The position numbers and the translations under genes were made by a program. The notes under the pieces were generated by a model. The model had not been told where the DNA came from. It saw nothing but the letters and a program-made list of their open reading frames with translations, and made no database searches. Below are positions 42,082 through 52,837 of a DNA stretch of 64,000 nt, piece after piece (position 1 is the first letter of the stretch; each line of letters begins with the position of its first letter). The DNA lies in NCBI RefSeq assembly GCF_033439725.1, contig NW_026944387.1, forward strand, positions 4,030,001-4,094,000. Reading direction: 5' to 3'. The DNA comes from Neurospora tetraspora. Taxonomy: Eukaryota > Ascomycota > Sordariomycetes > Sordariales > Sordariaceae.

Positions 42082-42651
42082 TTCTAGAAGGTGCCGCTGC
42101 ACAAGAAGACACGCCCTCCCCATTGTCCATGCCATCATCCATGTTCGACCCCTCAAGGCTACTCAAATAATCTCTCCTTCCATCCTTCCGTGGTAACATA
42201 CTTGTCCAATCGTGATCACGCTTGTCTTGCTGCTGCCTTTTCATGTGCCGACGGTCAACTTCCGGGATATATCGACCGACATCTCCGTGGCGTGATTCTC
42301 CATTTCATAGGCGATTACAGGTTGAAGTAATTACAGGTTGAAGTATGCACTTGCCCTCAACCTGACTCAAGGCATGTGCAAAAGGAAGGTGTTAACGAAC
42401 CTCTCGTGTACCCCGCATTGTTTTGTGTTCTAGCCTGCCTGGTTCTTCAGCCGGAGAAGTATCCAGCAACTAGCGCGGGCCTCCTGATCTTTTTCTTCGT
42501 CCATCTGTCTTTGTGTTCATGCTTCCGCTCTTCCTTGTTTCGCCGGTTGCTTCCTGTGCGTGCAGTCCTGTCTCCTTCGCGATTTCTCCTCGCTGCTAAG
42601 TTAAGCGTTGCCTTTTTTTGCGTTTTGTTGTTCGGTTTCTGCTTCCTTACC
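42082..42651. other. Upstream region of RNase H-like gene 1
   Basis: Normal composition. The last 200 bp are pyrimidine-rich on the coding strand (TTTTTCTTCGTCCATC and similar tracts), common in fungal core promoters. No separate gene is supported. Confidence 0.5.
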
Positions 42652-44429
42652 ATGGCAACCCAGAACCCCAAGCTCGGCCTCGCTGGTGCGGAAAAGCGGA
42701 GAAAGAGAAAGGCCAGAGACGAGGACACGAGCGACGAACTTGGCGATGACAGGACACAAGTGCCCAAGCGAGTGAGAACAGGAGGTAAGCCGTATATTGC
42801 CATCCACATTGGCACAACATGAGATTCTGTTGTCGGTGAATCGCAACTGACTTCTAATTTCTATGGTAATAAACAGACTTGGCTCCCTTTTGCGGCCATA
42901 TTTTTATCGCTCCGTCGATCCAGGCAGCGCGCGAGTTCGCCCTACAGTCAATGAAATTTGTGTGGACAAGTCAAAACATGCAATTGGCGTTGTGGTGTGA
43001 CGGCTCCCACGAGACACGAGACAATGGTGGCGGCTTTGCTGTCGTCCATAATCGCCTCAAAAAGGGATCGCCCAAAGAGCAAGGACATGTGGGGAGGGGA
43101 TGGCCGGCAACTCCCACACCCTCGAGCACATTCACCGAAGCCCTCGCCCTCGCCCAAGGCATTGTTCAGGCAATGGATGAGCTGAAGAAGCTGGAGGAGA
43201 ACCTCCCGAGCCCCCCCAACCGTGGCGCCAAGATTTGCGTCAGAATTTTCTCCGATTGCAGGGGCCTCCTGAGCAGCGTCAGGACGTCAAAGTTTGCGGC
43301 GAGCTATCAATCCGCAGGAAAAGCAATTGTGGAGAAGTCGGAAGAATTCCGACAAAACTTTCGGAATCTCTTCGGCCGGCCGGATGTTATCGTGGACTTG
43401 GCGGTGCATTGGGTGCTGGGGCATGATAAGAGCCTCAAGTTACACGTGCAAGCTGATAAGCTTGCGGGGGAAGCCCGAGAGGTGGGCAAGGCAGTGCTTC
43501 AAATCAATGGTCAAGGGCGTTCATAGGATGGAGCCGCGAGCATTTTTGCGGAGCTTGAACCAGAAGAAGAGGCGAGGGGGCAGGAGACAGTTGAGCCAGA
43601 AGAAGAAGCAAGGGAGGAGGACACTAGTCACAGAAGGGCGAAGAAGAAGGGAAAGAAGAAGGGGAAAAAGAAAGGAAAGAAGAGTAACAAGAAGAAAAGT
43701 GGGAGCAAGAAGAGTGGTAAGAAGGAGAAGAAGAAGAAAGAGAAGGAGGAAAAGGAGAAGAAGGAGAAAGAGAAGAGGGAGAAAGAAAGACAGGAGAGAG
43801 AGAAGAAAAAAAAGGAGGAGAAGAAGAAGAAGAAAGAAGAGGCTAAGAAGAAGGAGGAGAAGGCCCGGAAGGAGAAGGAGAACGAGAAGGAGGAGGAGAA
43901 GGAAAAGAGAGAGAATAGGGAGAGAGAGAAGGAGAAGAATGACGAGAACAATGATGAGAAGGAGGAGGAGAATGTGGACGAGAAGGTGGACGAGAATGTG
44001 GACGAGAAGGTCGAGGAAAAAGAGGAGCAGAACTACGAGCAGAACGAGGAGCAGGAGAATGAGCAGGAGAAGGAGGAGAAGGAGGATAAAGAGGCGGAGC
44101 ACGAGAACGAGAAGGAGAAGGAGGAAGAGCAGCAGGTCGAAACCCGTGTCGACGAGGATGAGAAGAGCAACGGAGAGCAACTCACTTGGCCGATCCCCTC
44201 ATTTCATTCCCAAACCTTGAGAGAGGAAGCATGGAGACAATATGAACAAGAACCAAGCGATAGGGATGCCTATTTTCCGGACCCAAGGCGTCTCAGACAA
44301 GAGCCGTACCACCATCAATGGCTGGACCAAGTCCAGCAAAACCCCGACCCCTTCTTTTGGGATCGGCAACGCGGTTTGGGCCACCATTTCACGGGGCGTT
44401 GGCGCTGGGAGCCCGCGTCTTACCAGTAA
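42652..44429 (+). CDS. RNase HI-fold protein with Lys/Glu-rich tail (gene 1)
   Basis: Exon 1 (42652-42784) encodes a Lys/Arg-rich N-terminus with two nuclear-localisation-like clusters (KRRKRK, PKRVR). A 92-bp phase-1 intron (42785-42876, GTAAGC...AAACAG) follows. Exon 2 encodes an RNase HI fold with all four expected acidic residues: WCDGS, TEALALAQG, SDCRG and QADKLAGEA, plus the HWVLGH motif. The frame meets TAG at 43524-43526, yet the same frame stays open from 43527 to 44429, giving about 150 residues of dense Lys/Glu and an aromatic C-terminus rich in Trp, Tyr and Gln. A 45-bp intron (43482-43526, GTGGGC...CATAG) would remove the stop in frame and give 546 aa. The donor is weak, so a nonsense change is the alternative. 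The start ATG lies in a good context (ACCATGG). Function is unknown; RNA/DNA hybrid cleavage is inferred from the fold. Confidence 0.75.
43550..44160 (+). repeat. Purine-only Lys/Glu codon tract
   Basis: Over about 600 bp the plus strand is almost entirely A and G (AAG, GAG, GAA, AGA codons). It encodes the charged tail of gene 1. Such strand asymmetry can form triplex structures and is prone to slippage. Confidence 0.9.
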
Positions 44430-45234
44430 ATTTGGGAATGGGACCAAGGGGTACACTTCAATCCTCAATGGCACTATTGGCACTATCGAAATGGGTGGGC
44501 TTGGCCCAACAACCACTCCTGGTCGGCACCAGGATGGATGTAAATTCTGGGGGGGCGCGGACTGAGGAGAGAACTAGGTCGGTAGTTGAGGGGGCCCCTA
44601 TCGCTATGCGCTGGTCAGCATTTTTCTATCAGGCCAACCTTTACGGCTTGGGAGATCACGGGATGAAAGGTGAAAGGGGCCCGCGAAGATGATATGGGAT
44701 GGGTAATGGCACGTCTAGTGGGGGATATGTCGGGAACAAGACGCATAATATCCTTGAGCCGTGAGGATGGCTTTAATTCAATCTTTTTATTGGCTCGGCT
44801 TTGATTCCATCCAAAGTTCAGATTGACTACTGTGAATCCGGATCACTTGTGTTTCAATGATTGCCACGGCTTGATAATGTTGCAGTTGGGCGTTCTCGAA
44901 CGAAGGTCTTCCGCGTGGGGTCAGGTGACCTGGGAGGAAATTTGGGAGCGCTGGAACGATTGCAACTGCAACGAGGCGTGGGTATGACTGACGGGGTGTT
45001 GGAGACGAAGCGTAGCTTTTGGCTTGAGGAAGTACCTGACACACTGCCCTCCCGGATGACAGGCAATCCGATGATGAACAGGACGGCATCGGGGAAGTGC
45101 AATGAAGAAGAGTGAATCGGAGATCGGGATAGCGGAGTGAGAAATCAGGGAGGAAGGAGGTGAGACACGAACGCAATTATGATGTTTGGAACAAAAAAAG
45201 CTGTCGTGTACGGAGAAAGCGGGCCCCCTCAGGC
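44430..45234. other. 3' flank of RNase H-like gene 1
   Basis: Normal composition, no supported gene. Several short open frames on both strands lack motifs and look like chance. Confidence 0.45.
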
Positions 45235-45400
45235 AAAAAAGGAGAAGGAACTGACCGAGCCCGGATGCGAACCGGGACCTTAGGTACCGATAGGCTACTT
45301 GAACTAGCTCCGAGTTGTGATAAGCAGCAGCACCCGTACAGCGCGATACAGGCCCACTACAGGCCCAATGCACTAACAGTGCACCGGCTGCTTCGACCCC
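45235..45400 (-). repeat. tRNA-derived SINE-like element, copy 2
   Basis: On the minus strand it has an A-box-like GGTCGAAGCAGCCGG (near 45399-45384), a B box GGTTCGCATCC (45273-45263), CTCGGTCAGTTCCTTCTCC and a T6 run (45240-45235). The 3' two thirds align with copy 1 at 4736-4928 (shared TCGCGCT, AACTCGGA, TATCGGTA and GGTTCG..TCCGGGCTCGG in the same order). Confidence 0.6.
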
Positions 45401-46190
45401 CTGTAAGCAAATGCACTCATTTGCGCACATGTGGAAGGCCAAAGAGGAAGAGACGGGCATTGCGATCCATGTCCCATTGTCCGACAGTCCCACATGATCT
45501 GCAGCGGGCACTCCCGCAAATGGAGCTCTTCATAACCTCTTCCCTCCCATCTTCGAGCTGTCCAGCAAGAGGTACCGTGTTCTCAAGAAGAAGGAAAGGG
45601 CTTGCCTCTTCGGACCGGCGATGACAACCAGAAGTTGATGGGCTGCCTCGACATCTGGACTTTGATGGTGTCCTTACTGCGTGTGTTACAGTTGAACAAG
45701 ATGTTGTCATCATCTCGGCGCATTTTGGACCCAAGACTACATGGCACTGGGAGACGAGCGGGCGAGAACACCTGCAGGGAACAGTGGCGGAAACAATGCA
45801 AAAGAAGATCGATAGCTACTCCCGGGTGAAGAAAGAAACGAAACTCCCACCATCTACAACTCAGCTGTGCAGCACATCTCTCTTTCTCATTTCATGGGCT
45901 GTGGTGCGGGGCCATCCCGTCGTACACCTCCCTTTTCCATGTGTGATCCCTGATGTGGGGGTTGTCCTCATCCAAATGCTGCTCTGGTTCATAACATGAG
46001 AAGGTGCGCCTTGGGTGAATGGCGAGCGCACCTGATGGTTGAATGCATTTTGCGTAGGTAGGTAGGTGAGGGTCATGCGGCCTCTTTTGTTCTCTGTTTC
46101 CGTGCTGCAGTCTGCCCTGGCAGGTGTATCCTGAGCAGCGACCTCGAGGACCATAAAACCCCTGCCCCCGACCGTCTTTGATCTTTTGTT
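45401..46190. other. Spacer between SINE copy 2 and the partial RNase H-like genes
   Basis: Normal composition. Short open frames without motifs; no gene, RNA or repeat is supported. Confidence 0.4.
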
Positions 46191-46453
46191 TACTCTCTGT
46201 CTTTTCTCTTCATTCTCATTAGCTCCTACTAAGTTAGTAACCTGCCCATCTAAACCACCTCCATCGGCTATCCAGCCTTGTTAAAGACGAACCCCGCTAT
46301 GATTTGACCGTCTAAGACGTTTCTTTCTACTCTGTCTTTTATTCTCCGTACTATTTGGTTCGCCCTTCGTGTTCTCTCTGTCTTTTCGCCTTGCGTGTGG
46401 TCTTCAGCTAGCAACGACATCGGTCCGACGTTGCCGAAGAAACAACTCTGTGC

Positions 46454-46523
46454 TTTTTCTCCTTTCTCCTTTCTCTCTTCTCCTTTCTCCTTTCTCCTTT
46501 CTCCTTTCTCCTTTTCCCTTTTT
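46454..46523 (+). repeat. CTCCTTT microsatellite in a promoter
   Basis: About ten imperfect repeats of CTCCTTT/CTTTCTC lie just upstream of the exon-1 relic at 46553. Pyrimidine tracts of this type are common in promoters of strongly expressed fungal genes. Confidence 0.85.
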
Positions 46524-46552
46524 TCGTTCTTCGCGTCTCCAACATTACCACC

Positions 46553-46760
46553 TTGCCTCCCAATACCCGCGAAAACCTCCCCGCAACGGAAGCGCCAAGG
46601 AAGAGAACGGCCGTCGACGATGACCGTGACGATACAGTCGCCGAGACGCAGACAGCTCCTAAGCGAGTAAAAACGTTAGGTAAGATCTACGTTCATGCTT
46701 ATATCCTCATAACAGTACGCGTCTCCATCATGGACCGTAGCTGACGTGTATGGTGGTGCT
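46553..46760 (+). pseudogene. Partial RNase H-like gene (2a): exon 1 and part of intron 1
   Basis: 46553-46679 encodes an N-terminus like that of gene 1: PRKRTAVDDDRD followed by APKRVKTLG, ending at a GTAAGA donor in phase 1, exactly as in gene 1. The first codon of this open frame is TTG in the context ACCTTGCCT, so the ATG seems lost or the start lies elsewhere. The intron sequence that follows (46680 to about 46760) aligns with the intron at 47696 onward of the next copy. No RNase H exon follows before that copy, so this is probably a truncated tandem duplicate. Confidence 0.55.
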
Positions 46761-47595
46761 AGACAGATACCGGGCCTTTTGGGGACCCGCTCCTATGGGC
46801 CACAACGCGTCCTCGGAAGGCCATCAGTCCCTGAGCCGCCGGACGCCCTCCGCTTCCGCTCACGGCTCCACCCACAGCAAACCATTCGCCGCTGCCGCAA
46901 TGGATTAGATATATTGCCATATCTGACTTCCTACAATTACGTTGTACCTGGCTTATCCTAGAGTTGGACATGCGTCGATGTCCAACCTCTTATATCTATC
47001 TACGAACAACAATATCTGCCAAAATAACCTTGGGGCACCCAGAAAACTTATAAGATCCCTCTCCCTTTCTACCTTTCGTCCGGATTTCTTTCTCCTCCTC
47101 ATCATCATTCCAATATATATGTAGTTTGCTGTTACTATCGTTTTGGGAACCCATTTTCGTCCGATCGTTATTCCAACCATTGTTTGCCATCCGATCGTTA
47201 TTCTATCGCTTGTTACTATAGTTACTCCTTACTATACCGTCCGCATCCGTGACAACTACGCTGTCGATCGTGTAGCTGGCCGTTTGTTACGGTGCTCCTG
47301 CAGAAGCTTGGCGTATGTGTTTGGTAGGGGACGGTGTTCGCCATCAACTGGGCTTGTGTGTGTGAGAACCCTTGGAGATGGCCGTTGTAAGTCTGCTTTC
47401 TTACCAACCGAATAGCCTTATTACATTCCATATGTCACCAACACCCACTTACCGAACCACCGCCGCTGACGCTATTGAGGAATTGGAACCTCGCTTCTTC
47501 CGCCCGTTCAAAATTCCTTCTGCCCCGGCCCTTATAAAAGCCTTTTATTTATTCCGAATTCCTTCGGCACCGGTTGGGACGGCATAGAATGCGCA
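46761..47595. other. Spacer between partial RNase H copies 2a and 2b
   Basis: Moderate GC. A short internal repeat, CCATCCGATCGTTATTC and CGTCCGATCGTTATTCC, lies near 47157-47205. No coding region is supported. It may include the promoter of copy 2b. Confidence 0.4.
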
Positions 47596-48893
47596 TGGGA
47601 ATGGGAATGAAAATAGAGGGACAAAGAGAAAAGCCGACGATGAAGACTAGGTTACCAGGATGAAAGGAACAATAAGAAGCGGCCCAAAATCTCAAGTAAG
47701 ATATATGCTTCTACTTCTTCCTCATAACAAAACGAATCTCTATTATACAGCGCTGGAGATAACTCAACTCAACTCAACTCGGGGGTTCGAGTTAGTTGAG
47801 TGGGTCAACTCAAAATCTCGAGTTGAGTTGAGTTGAATTGAGTTGAGTTAGTTGCCAAAGTTGCCAAGACATTAGGGCCACCTATAACCCTAACCCTACT
47901 CGGATACTCCTTCCACAATTCGGTCACCAGTGCACTTTTTACCACTAAATTCTTTTCTGCCGGTGTGCCAAGAAGGCGGCCAACTCGCCAACTCAACTCG
48001 GGACCCTTGAGTTAGTTGGCCAACTCAACTCGGGGGTTCGAGTTAGTTGAGTTGAGTTGAGTTAGTTGCCAAAGTTGGCTTGGCGAGTTGAGTTATCTCC
48101 AGCGCTGCTATTATAGACCGTAACTAACGTACGTGGTACTATAGCAGATACTTTGCCTCCTTTTGCGAGTAAAGTCATTGTCGTTGAGAGGGATGAAGCG
48201 ATCAAGATAGGCAAGGAGATAATAAGGTTTACCTCAAGCCCTGACGCTATGCAAATCGCACCATGGTGCGATGGATCTTACTGCCGGGAGAGTGGGAAGG
48301 GAGGTTATGCGGTTAATTATAACCGTATAGACCCATCCGACTCGTATAAATCGACACAGATCGCCAAAGGATGGTCTGTACTTGCGGACTCAAGTATGAT
48401 TGTTGAGGGGATAGCACTTGGCCAAAGCATTATGCTAGCTACGAACGAAGTAGCTCAACTTGTCGAGTCCCTCCCCCCTCTCTCAACTACCCACCCCCTC
48501 CCCAAAATATCGGTTAAAATCCTCTCAGATTGTCAGGGTCTAATCAAAAAGGCCGAAAGATCGACCTGGTCAAATTCGCTACAGCTGATTGGTAACGCCA
48601 TTGACGAGAAGGCGAAAGAATTCCAAGCCAAGTTTAAGGGTGTAAAGAACTACGTTGTCGACATCAAACTAATTTGGGTGCCTGGGCATACCAAACAACT
48701 AAAACGGAATGTGCAAGCCGACAAACTAGCAAGACGGTGCCGAATGGAATGGCGCCGGATCCACCTCAAAGACAACCAAGAGGTACGGTTGGAGGGCAGG
48801 GAGAGGGGGACCAAAGTATCTTTAAGGAGATCAATTGGCCAGGCAGGAAGAAGCGCCGCAGGAGGAAGAAGGGGAAGAAGAGGGAGCACATGA
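47596..48893 (+). pseudogene. RNase HI-fold gene 2b with a MITE in its first intron
   Basis: A degraded exon 1 (about 47620-47695, readable as KRKADDED and NNKKRPK) ends at GTAAGA. Intron 1 runs 47696-48147 and contains the 360-bp MITE; without it the intron would be 84 bp. Exon 2 starts at 48148 after GCAG, again in phase 1, and encodes the RNase HI fold with all four acidic positions (WCDGS, VEGIALGQ, SDCQG, QADKLA) and WVPGH. After QADKLA the open frame (to 48893) gives a basic tail unlike gene 1. A different frame, to 48931, encodes SIFKEINWPGRKKRRRRKKG, which does resemble gene 1 (SIFAELEPEEE, then Lys-rich). A frameshift, or a second small intron, near 48735 is therefore likely. Exon 1 also carries a stop in the main frame, so this looks like a decaying gene. 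Confidence 0.6.
47740..48115. mobile_element. hAT-family MITE with 8-bp target duplication
   Basis: The element is 47748-48107 (360 bp). Both ends are CAGCGCTGGAGATAACTCAA in inverted orientation, flanked by the exact octamer CTATTATA (47740-47747 and 48108-48115). Subterminal arrays of AACTC (CAACTCAACTCAACTC) occur on both sides in inverted arrangement. The interior has no ORF but shares TGCCAAGAAGGCGGCCAA with the right end of the giant hAT (41939-41955). It is therefore a deletion derivative of that family. No RIP damage is visible. Confidence 0.93.
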
Positions 48894-49680
48894 ACAAGGA
48901 GGAAAACAACAAGAAGGAAGAAAACAAGTAGGGGAGAGCAAGGGGCCACAGAGAAGGTGATGGAGAGTGTAGGAAAAGGGGAATAGGGGATTTGATGGTC
49001 GCGTATATAAGAGGATTCGAAGGGATGTAACCGCTTCTATCATTGTGCCTTTGCGTCTGAGCTGTGGAGCAGACTCTAATCCATTCTTTTGGGCTTGCAT
49101 TTGGCTTCCTCTAACCTTCAAATCTTCCTGCGAAGTCAGTATGCGCGTTGAGGTCTTGATGGCGTTGTTAACCCACGTCTTCGCCGCACCCCCAGGTATA
49201 GACGGTGGCACATTCATGAAGCGAGGTTAACAGCGGGGTAGAGTTGAAAGTGGGCCACGGCGGGGTAACGTGCAAGCATGTCGATGGAGAAGTTGATAAC
49301 AGCGCTGCTGCTAATTCTTGGTCACCTTTCGTTAGTGCACTATCTAAGCTGATACTAGCGGCAACACTTTCGAACCGGGCATCCCTGGCGAGCTGGGGGG
49401 AACTACCAAAATGCCAAATCCAACGACACATCAAGGCCTCACTGGCAAGCCTGCTACACATCAGGTACACAGATAACAGACAAACTCACCACTCAGAAAG
49501 CACAAACCCATGACTAAACATCTTCAAGGTGTTCGTACCAGGTACACAGGCTTATTTCCACGCCCACTGTCTCATTTCCGTTGTCGATGTGCTATATAAT
49601 GAGAAAACCTACCCACACTCACCTCCAAAACTATACGCACCCACCCCCCATAGTAAACCCTTACCCTAATAGCCTACGCT
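48894..49680. other. 3' flank of gene 2b up to the RIP boundary
   Basis: Normal composition, no supported gene. The end of the alternative 2b frame (to 48931) is Lys/Glu/Asn-rich. From about 49660 base composition turns to the AT-rich, CpA-poor style of the RIP block. Confidence 0.45.
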
Positions 49681-52600
49681 AGTCCATAGCCTATATATGA
49701 CACTTGTATTTAAAACCCCTATTTTTGTCGCAAAATTTCGCATTTCTAATATACGTAACATTCTATAGCTATTCGAATGCCCCTTTCTTTCTCGATCTAT
49801 TTAATTTAATTTATTTTAGCGGTCGGTTAATACTATATAATTATACCTAATTGTACTATAATTCTATATTGAATTCAATTAACGGTACGTCGCATCGTTC
49901 TATATTAATTGCCCCTTCTTACTTATCGCTAATACACCTTATATAGATACCTCCTCGCCGTCGCTATAAATCGAACGACTTAATCGCTACCTTTATATTA
50001 TGCGCTTTATTTAACCGCAATATTTAAATTATCCCTAACCTGCTAAAATTATTATTTCCCTTCGAAACCTTCGATAAAGTACGGTACTAACTCGCCGTTG
50101 TCTATTGCTGTTATCAGTTTAGTATTATTATTCTATAATCCTAAAGGTATAGGATTAAGAATAAAAAATACCCAATATACAATACGATTAACCGTTTCGT
50201 TTATTAATACGACTATACTTCGTATTGTAAATAAATATCTAATAACCTACGTAGTAAATACATTCGCACATCTAAGAAGATCGTTAAAAATTGCTTATTT
50301 AAGGTAACGGTTAACGCGACCGTAGCGATTGGTTGGAAATAGATTGTAACAGTTATTAAAAGTATATACGATGGCTACCCGCTATTTAAAAACTTCGATA
50401 GCTATTTTTTTTTACGCGAAAAGGTATTAATTCTAAATATAGAGGCGACTTCCTAAATTAATACCCTATTCGAAAGAAGGGAATTTACTATCCGTTTTAT
50501 TTATTCCGCTATTAAAGACTACTACTTTAATTACTTTATTACGTATAAAAACCTTTATAATATATAATTGTAATATAAGAAAGTAATTTAAGAAGGGTAT
50601 TAAATACGTAAATCTTCGTAAGAACTTTGGAAAATAATGATAAAATTGTTTATTATTATATTGAATAGAAGGACGAGGGTAAAATTATAATCTCTAATAC
50701 TATTTAGGTTTTCGAACGCTAATATAAAATATAGAAGTAGTTTTTATTTATTATTTCTATCGACGCGATATATAAAACTAACCGCTACTATTTTCCTTTA
50801 ATATAGAGTATTATTTTAACTTATAAAAAGACTTCTATACTTATATTTTAAATTGTAATTAATAACGACGGGAAGGTTGAATTTAATTACTTTACTAATT
50901 AAATTAAGTAAACTATTAATACTCTAGGTATTATTTTATTAGAGGTTATTATTACTAACGGTAATAAGTAATTAATTAGTGTATTTAAAAATACCTTTTT
51001 TAATTATTAACTATAACGCTACGTCTAATATATTAATTATAACGTTATCAACTAAATTAAGAAGAAATAGAAGCGCTAAAGTAACAACTTTCTTAATAGT
51101 AATAACAATAGCAATAAGGATTCGCAACTTTCTAAAAGCAATAGCGAAGATAATTCTATTTCGAATTCGTTTAATTTAAAAAGTAGTAGTGATAAGAGCG
51201 ATAGGGGTATTAAGATCGAAGGTAATATTAATGCCTATAATTTTAAAGAATTTTAATGCTTCTATTAATTAATTCATATAATAATAAGGACGGCCGTTAC
51301 CTTCTCTCCTTTCATTTAAAACGAGGTCGCTAATATACGTATAGGGCTATTTTTCATATAGTAATATATAGTTTATACTTCGATTATTAATAATTTCGAA
51401 AAGGTATATAAGATTTTTATCATTAAATTTGGGGAGTCCTAGCCGTACTTTATTACTAATTATATCGAAGTTAAGTAGATGCCCAATAAATATTACTAGG
51501 TTAGCTACTATAATAAATAATTTTAATTATAGTTAGAGAATTACCTCCCTTAACGAGTTTAATAACGGCTCGCTAAAATCGTCTTATATATTAATATATA
51601 GTGGCCTCTTTAACCTCTATTTAACTTACTTATAGTATATTAATAACCGATACGAATCTTATAAAGCGACGAGCAATAAATTATTTTTAAAAGTACGGGT
51701 CAACTAAATTAATAACGTTTAATTAGGTAATTACCCTTTCAAATTCTCCTTATAGGCTTTCAATATATTAAACCGCTAATACTACTAATTATTTATAATA
51801 TTCCCCTCTATAAAAGAAAGGAAGAGGATTAAAGGTAAATTTTTACTATCCTATACTAGTACGTTCAAAAAGTAATATAGATTACCCTACGTATATACGA
51901 TTGAATTACTAGTTGGCGAATTACGTATATTAATTACTAAGGAAGATTATAATCTATTCTAGTATTTAAACTCAATTAGGGTAAACCTCCCTATTTTTCT
52001 CCTAATATATCCTAAACTAATTTATTTAATAGGATTCGGTAGATAAATATTTACGCTTTAAGTTAGCGGTTAAAGCGGTACTTAAAAGCCGCCCGTGTAA
52101 CGAAGGGGGACCGTTTGGTAAAATCCCTATTTTTATAATACGAGCGCTAGCCGAAGGCGCTTCGTAGTTATAATTATAATTATAGAGGGTTACGTAGTCC
52201 TAAACTGCCTTATTTTAACTAGTTGGCCCGCGCGGGAGGTTAAAAGAATATTACGCCTATTAGCGCCTTTATTCGTCGTTACTATTTATAGTACGAGTTG
52301 GGTGATAATATTAAGGCTTTTAATATTATAAATGCAATTGTATCCTAGCAGTCTAAGAAAGTGATTAAGAAAGTGATTAAAAAAGTAACTTAATTAAGCG
52401 AGCCTACCCTACTTACCTAATCCTGCTAACGAAAGCTTACCTTAATTATTAATTATATTATTATCCTTAACTTTACGGAGGAGGCCAATTCTAATTCTAA
52501 ATTGGATTTTAGGCTCTCTATTTTATTTAATACTCTATCCTTCCCCTCTTCGAAATCCTCCTCCCCCATCTTTATATAGTAGTCTTCGTCCCTCGCTAGA

Positions 52601-52837
52601 AAGTAGCTACTTCCCGTAATCTTATATGATAATGCTATTTATTTCGATAGGGTAGAAATCGGATATAGCTCTTAAGAGTCAGATTTGGAGGAAAATTTTA
52701 TTTTTTCGATAAGAGGGATATAGCGAGGCTTAGAAAAGAGGGAACGCTAACCCTTCTTATAAACGAAGAGTAGTAAACCTATTTTGCCAAAGAAGTATAG
52801 GAGTAAAAGGAAGCCGCCGCTTATACCCTCCCTTATC
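49681..52837. mobile_element. RIP-degraded repeat of unknown family
   Basis: A 3.1-kb block with strong RIP character and sharp edges (about 49.68 and 52.83 kb). Short stretches of several plus-strand frames look once-coding (for example 50.30-50.62 kb and 51.4-52.2 kb, with a Pro-rich region implied near 50.7-50.95 kb), but I recognise no RT, integrase, transposase or helicase motif. No terminal repeats or target duplication were found. It abuts the terminal repeat of the hAT copy at 52838, so that element may have landed in it or at its edge. Confidence 0.5.

Noticed and set aside
41987-42244. Minus-strand 85-aa frame crossing the right hAT border
   Set aside because: The C-terminal third is transposon terminal sequence and the rest has no motif. 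A host gene cut by the insertion is possible but unsupported.
43521-44180. 219-aa Leu-rich minus-strand open frame
   Set aside because: It is the antisense shadow of the Lys/Glu codon tract; CTT/CTC/TTC codons mirror AAG/GAG/GAA. No independent evidence of coding.
44921-45511. 196-aa minus-strand frame over SINE copy 2
   Set aside because: It runs through the SINE and shows no domain; probably chance.
47884-47900. Interstitial telomere repeat (CCCTAACCCTA)
   Set aside because: Only about two units, and the same short motif recurs in the hAT 5' region near 53050, so it is element sequence and not telomeric.
49300-49307. Isolated CAGCGCTG resembling the hAT terminus
   Set aside because: No further similarity to the terminal repeat, no partner and no target duplication; an 8-bp palindrome by chance.
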